A DNA stretch of 23,724 nt from Cudoniella acicularis. Taxonomy: Eukaryota > Ascomycota > Leotiomycetes > Helotiales > Helotiaceae. Positions 19,403 through 23,724 of the stretch are shown piece by piece. Under the pieces are notes generated by a model, which saw only the letters and a program-made list of their open reading frames with translations, was not told the DNA's origin and searched no databases. Both the position numbers and the translations under genes were made by a program. The stretch is from contig JAAMPI010000883.1 in assembly GCA_013054445.1 (NCBI GenBank), positions 1 through 23,724 of the forward strand. The letters run 5' to 3'. Position 1 is the first letter of the stretch. The number at the start of each line of letters is the position of its first letter.

Positions 19403-21358
19403 ATGGCGCCCCTCAGGTTACTTGATGTCAACACAATGCAATTCGCCGACGGCAACTATCTGGCAGAGAAAGAAAGGCAGTCAAAGAAAGCCATTCCGTA
19501 TGCTATCTTGTCGCACAGATGGCTGGCAGAGGAGGACGAGGTCCAGTTCGGCGATATCAAGTCTCTAGAAGTGGCCGTATCGAAGAAAGGGTTCGCGAAG
19601 ATCTTTCAATCCTGCAGGCTTGCTAAAGAACAGGGCTTGGGGTTTGTGTGGCTCGATACTTGCTGCATTGATGTAAGCTGTTGGGGGATAACTTCTTTCC
19701 CATTTCAGACTGTCTCAGGAATCTATCCAAAGACATCGTCTACATTCCTGAAACAATCTCAAAAAGGCAATGACTAAATCCCCCGTTACCTAGAAAGGCA
19801 ACCCCGCCGAGCTACAGGAGTCCATCAATAGCATGTATCGCTGGTACCAGGAGGCAGCCGTGTGCTATGCGTATTTAAAGGATACAGAAGCAACTTTCCC
19901 GAGCTCAATGGAGGATGACGAGTGGTTTACGAGGTACATGCTCTTGTATGAAGTTCTTCGAATGTCTAGCTAATGGATGACATTTGCAGGGGTTGGACAC
20001 TTCAGGAGCTCATTGCGCCACGTCGTGTGGAGTTTTACGACACCAATTGGCAGGCTCTTGGCGACAAACACTGCTTGAAAGATCGTATCAGCGCGATTAC
20101 GAAGATTGACGTCGCCATTTTAGGGGGTGCAAAGTCTCCGGATGAATGCTCAGTGGCAGCACGCCTGTCTTGGGCCTCAGGTCGTCGAACAGGGAAGATC
20201 GAAGACCGAGCCTATAGCCTTCTCGGCTTGCTCGGAGTCAATATACCCATGCTGTACGGCGAGGGTGAGAAGTCATTCATTCGCCTTCAAGAGGAGATCA
20301 TCAAGACCTCTGACGATCATTCAATCTTTGCTTGGAAGGGAGTTAAAGACGAGTATCCCGGTCTCCTCGCCGAGTCCTTAGACAACTTTCAGAACTGTGG
20401 ATCTGTCAAGTGCACTTATTTCCGTAAGGGAAGAAGTGCTTTCTTTATGACGAACAGAGGCATTTCCATCACTCTCAACCTAATGCAGTGGACTTTGGAC
20501 ACGTATTTGGCACGCATCCACTGTGTCGATCTGGCCGACTCACAGGAGAAGAACATCCAAGATGGCATGACCGGATTGTTCCTCCGTCGCTTGGACGAGG
20601 ACGATCAGTATGTCAGGATCAAAATCAACGGCCAGGAACTAGTTCATGATCTCCGCGCTCCGCTGAACTGGACCGAGGCCAGGTTCAACCGTTACTCGAG
20701 AGAAGTACCGATCTTTGTACGCCAGGCCAAATTGATAGGACACCAACATACAGAGGAAAGAGCGTTTGGCTTCCGGCTTGGTGACGGTCTCCTAGAAAAT
20801 AATGCCAAGACAGAGAAAATGTTCCGTGTTGTCGGATCTCCCAAAGGGTTGCTATGGAACGAGGCAGAGAAAACATTGACCCTTCAACCTGGGTTTCCTT
20901 ATCTCGACATGTTGGCTTACCTGGATATGTCGAAGCAAGGCAAGAAGATCAGGGAAATCAAGCTGTGTTTCGACTTCGACTTCAACCCTATTATCCTTCT
21001 TGCGGAATCATCTGCGACCGGCGCGAAGGACCCCTCACTACTCACCTATTCTACAGGCGACGACGTGTATCCAGAACAGGAGCGGCAGAGATGGCTGTCC
21101 TTCGCTGAACGATTGCCGCACGACTCACACCCGCAAGCGTGGAATACAGTCAATAATCAATCCGTTGCCTCGAAGAACTCAATCCGCAGTGGGCTTTGGC
21201 AGTTGCGAGGGGATCGGATAGAGGGTTTGGACGTTTTTCTGGGTGGAATAGAAATCCGCGTATCCATGAAGAAAGTTATCACGGAATTTGGCAGGAAATG
21301 TTGGGAGCTTCGTTTTGAGAACATGCCGGGGAGTAGACTGAAAAAGCTTTTCGCTTAA
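19403..21358 (+). CDS. HET-domain (heterokaryon incompatibility) protein, 3 exons, 592 aa
   Basis: Exons 19403-19672, 19794-19933 and 19990-21358. Intron 1 (121 nt, GTAAGC, CTAAA, TAG) is phase 0, and intron 2 (56 nt, GTACAT, GCTAAT, CAG) is phase 2; the join gives one open frame. HET domains act in fungal non-self recognition, where their activation causes cell death after incompatible fusion. The domain (about residues 1-240) shows RLLDV, YAILSHRW, KGFAKI..SC, GFVWLDTCCID / KGNPAELQESINSMYRWY, VCYAYL, WFTRGWTLQELIAP, VEFYD..W..LG, LSWAS.R and AYSLLGLLGVN.PMLYGEG, ending in SIFAW. A beta-rich C-terminal part of ~330 residues without a known partner domain follows (no NACHT, WD or ankyrin). 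The ATG context (AACCATGG) is good. The gene looks intact and complete. Confidence 0.93.
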
Positions 21359-22140
21359 GCGACTGCTATATTGACTGTTTTTGGGGGTAAAATACACTGA
21401 GGCTGTTCAACGGCACTTCCAGGTATAAAGAAAGTATGAGCTATATACAGAGAGCTTGGGTACAGGATATCAAATTTACGACACGGATCACGCAACCTTC
21501 AGGGTTTGGGTCAAGAGCCCGCCTGAGCCCGGTCTAGCTCTCTTGAGTCTGTGCTAGCCTGGGAAAATCCTTGTCATCCTGATCTGTACACAAACATTAC
21601 TATCGTATCATCATGTCACCTTGATTGATTTAGCTGGGCTAATCGCTTTGCACGGCCATTTCGACTGAGTGAGTATGCTTTTGATTTCGTGCATGAGGGT
21701 CGCTGGTGTGAGAGAGGTCAGATTTCGCCCCTCTGACGCTGGCGTCTAAATTGCGCTGACGAATAAGGCCCAGAATTAGGATCTTCGGCAGGGTTCTTGC
21801 ACCTTATCCGATCTACTGCACCGTGGAGAGCGGGACGATGTGAAAACATAGAGTGGGGAGGGCGTGGAGCGGCAGAGGAGACAGGGGGCAAAAACTTGAG
21901 TGAGCACTGATGTGAAGCGTCCAAATTCGGCTCTCTTATTGAACTTTAGAAAGGGACGGGGTTTCGTCTGTCGGGATTACGCCGGTAAATTATAAGGCTA
22001 AATTACTAATCACGTGCCATTTGACAGGAGGGGTCTAAAATCAGCTCCGGCAGAAATCTGCGAGGCAGTAGAAACGGACTCCTGGGTAAAATACGGCAAG
22101 GAAACTGTAACCGGGGCACACAGGAGGCCAAATGGGTTTT
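21359..22140. other. Intergenic region downstream of the HET gene
   Basis: No coding signs on either strand. A CACGTG palindrome lies near 22012. The sequence has ordinary base composition, not the AT-rich composition of RIP-treated repeats. Nothing else is recognised. Confidence 0.5.
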
Positions 22141-22171
22141 ATATTATAGTGCGCAGGCTGACTCAGGGCGT

Positions 22172-22390
22172 GCTCAGGCTCTGCTCAGGCTTGCTCAGGC
22201 TCTGCTTCGACATTCACCCTCGGCTCAGGTATACTCACCCTCAGCTCAGGTTAAAGCAACAGTTGCTCACATCCGCAGACTAAAACGGAACCAGCCAAAG
22301 GGAAAATTAATCCTGAGTTTATAGGTATCCAAGGAAGAGTGCTCAGGTTACTCGGGCGAGTTGACTGAGCCGAGGGTGAGCCGAGGGTGA
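22172..22390. repeat. GCTCAGG direct repeats with 14-bp inverted repeat
   Basis: GCTCAGG occurs at 22172, 22183, 22193, 22223, 22244 and 22341. TCACCCTCGGCTCA at 22214-22227 is repeated in inverse orientation as TGAGCCGAGGGTGA at 22366-22379 and again, overlapping by three bases, at 22377-22390. A small GCAAC-A-GTTGC palindrome (22256-22266) lies inside. Dense short repeats near facing arms resemble the subterminal region of a non-autonomous DNA transposon, but no full termini or target duplication are seen. Confidence 0.55.
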
Positions 22391-22546
22391 TTAGCGCCTG
22401 AGAAAGAGCAGTAAACTTACTAACTCCATACGACGCACAAGAAAGAGAAATTTGATTCATGATACCCCTTCATCTTGAAGCCATGTCCTTGTCAGTGGAT
22501 TCATTAGCCATTGGAAGGTACTAAATTCCGGCGTGGTTGTTACCTT

Positions 22547-22580
22547 TACGGCAGATAAAATAAGCTTATTAACTGCCGTA
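22547..22580. repeat. 34-bp imperfect palindrome
   Basis: An outer stem TACGGCAG / CTGCCGTA (22547-22554 and 22573-22580) encloses a perfect 12-bp palindrome AATAAGCTTATT, with a 2-base asymmetry. It lies about 150 bases past the end of the helicase remnant on its 3' side. A Helitron 3' hairpin was considered, but no CTRR end follows. Confidence 0.5.
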
Positions 22581-22731
22581 GCGGTTTCATTTTTGACAGC
22601 TTTCGTAACTGAGCAGCATGGTGAGCTGATCAGTGTCGAACATTATATTGGCGAATCAATACAGGAGTGAGAGCAGAAGTGCCTGCAAGGTGACAAAATT
22701 AGAAAGACTATTTTTGTAGCGAGCAAAACAA

Positions 22732-23345
22732 CTAACTTTGCTCTTTCCATGATGCCATAGTTTCTTGTTCGAGCGTACAAAGTCTTGCCATTTCTATCAT
22801 TAGCTGAGCATCTGGCCGGAATGCGAGGTCTTCCATATCAATCCGCTGTAGAAGGTGCAATCTATGTAGGGATCGGAGTCGTGATAACTGCACATATGCT
22901 GAGCAGTACTTATGACCGTCTTGTCCTCTGGCAGTGGGGTCGTTTTTGAGGTCAAGGACTGCAGTCGTAAGCGTCGAGCCTTGGACTTTATAATCTGTCA
23001 GGCTAAATTCAGGGTACATTGACACTTGTCACCTTTGCATGGAGTATCTTTTGATAGTGATAGACCTTTCTAGTGGGAAGACAGGGATAGTTTTAGCGTC
23101 GAGGTCTTCAAACTGATGATGCTGTGAATTGTCCCGCTGGAATAAAACGCATGCCGGGGGCTTTGTGCACAAGACATACAAATCATCCATTTCAAAGAAC
23201 TCCGCTAGAGGCGTATGATTAGTTGTGTGTCATATCATCAACTGTAGAGAGACATGCCGGTTGGATCAACAACAATACCTAAGGCAATACCACGCGCACC
23301 ATTTACCTGTCCTAGGATAGTCTTCTTAATATAAACTTTATTAGA
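22732..23345 (-). pseudogene. PIF1-family helicase C-terminal remnant (Helitron-type element)
   Basis: The last ~98 codons (23025-22732) read SLTDYKVQGSTLTTAVLDLK, then YVQLSRLRSLHRLHLL and a Leu/Glu-rich end. These are helicase motifs V-VI as found in PIF1-like helicases of fungal Helitrons, including the arginine-containing QLSRLRS block. Upstream in the same frame, after a TGA at 23031-23029, comes ITIKRYSMQR and EFFEMDDLYVL. A second frame carries GQVNGARGIALGIVVDPTG, ending in two TGA codons at 23240-23235, so there is a frameshift between about 23202 and 23270. Walker A/B motifs are missing because sequence beyond about 23345 turns AT-rich and no longer codes. It is therefore a 3' fragment of a dead transposon gene. 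A cellular PIF1 is unlikely, since the YKVQGST wording is typical of the mobile group. Confidence 0.8.
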
Positions 23346-23724
23346 ATTTAAACCTAAATCTTCTAATTATATAATATAATTCGAATATTAACTATTATAC
23401 TATTTGTTCTGTTTGTTTAATTAATATTACTTATTATTCTTGATAAATCTTGATAAAGCCTTAAAGCCTTAGTCAGCAGCTCGAGGAGTGGCCTTGTATC
23501 ATAATTACGGCCTTAGGCAGCCGTACCTAGCCGCCAAGAACACCAAAAAATCGTAAAATTCGACCCTTGACTTCGAGTTCGTATAACTTGAGAACGCGCT
23601 CCGATTCGCACAATTTTTGGACGAGGGTGTAGCGCCGCTAATGCGCCATAGTAATCGGCATGTCGAGTAGTCGATTAGGGCGCGTGCTAAGGCACTTTAA
23701 CCAACCGCCATCGGGGGTCTCGGG
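23346..23724. other. AT-rich segment then unidentified repeat-like edge
   Basis: 23346-23465 is very AT-rich without coding signs, probably the RIP-damaged continuation of the helicase element. From about 23480 to the end the sequence is CpG-rich, with no frame of note. It resembles repetitive DNA in style, but I cannot assign it; a further transposon starting at the window edge is likely. Confidence 0.35.

Noticed and set aside
19096..19455. - strand frame of 119 codons over the HET start
   Set aside because: It overlaps the HET promoter and first exon, and has no motif or splice support.
22172..22390. CRISPR-like array from the repeated GCTCAGG
   Set aside because: Units are 7 bases, irregularly spaced, and the sequence is fungal; CRISPR is not expected.

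Overview
This is a window from a filamentous ascomycete (Pezizomycotina; a leotiomycete-like fungus is my guess, not shown by the sequence). The grounds are short introns (43-121 nt) with GT..AG ends and CTRAY-type branch sites, a HET-domain gene, mucin-like and cysteine-rich secreted or membrane proteins, and transposons decayed in the manner of repeat-induced point mutation (RIP: CpA->TpA on both strands).

Layout. Positions 1-5800 hold a Tad1-type non-LTR retrotransposon (LINE) on the + strand: ORF1 with zinc knuckles, then ORF2 with APE endonuclease, reverse transcriptase, RNase H and a C-terminal zinc motif, ending in a (TCAA)5 tail. Its first ~2.5 kb are shattered by stops, while the remaining ~3 kb carry only a few lesions. 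Next come an N-rich repeat fragment (about 5822-6088) and a 456-bp AT-rich element with 30-bp terminal inverted repeats (6255-6710). From 10146 down to 6968 (- strand) lies a 3-exon gene for a ~1025-aa mucin-like single-span membrane protein. About 2.4 kb without a recognisable gene follows.

The centre has two + strand multi-exon genes. The first (12506-14013) encodes a secreted Cys/Thr-rich protein built from two related modules whose intron positions and phases are also duplicated. The second (14520-16405, five exons, 522 aa as I reconstruct it) is the most unusual item: signal peptide, cysteine-rich ectodomain, one membrane span, then a cytoplasmic alpha/beta-hydrolase-like domain of the type found at the N-terminus of fungal NLR/ankyrin proteins. 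Its nucleophile serine and oxyanion-hole glycine positions are changed, suggesting a receptor-pseudohydrolase fusion.

A decayed Ser/Lys-rich gene lies on the - strand (18387-17213). A 3-exon HET-domain gene, apparently intact, lies at 19403-21358 (+). The right end is accessory again: GCTCAGG repeats with a 14-bp inverted repeat, a 34-bp imperfect palindrome, a broken PIF1-like helicase remnant of a Helitron-type element (- strand), and an unidentified repeat-like edge.

The HET gene and the hydrolase-fusion gene both use domains known from fungal non-self recognition, and they sit between transposon remnants. A role for the locus in allorecognition or surface signalling is inference only.
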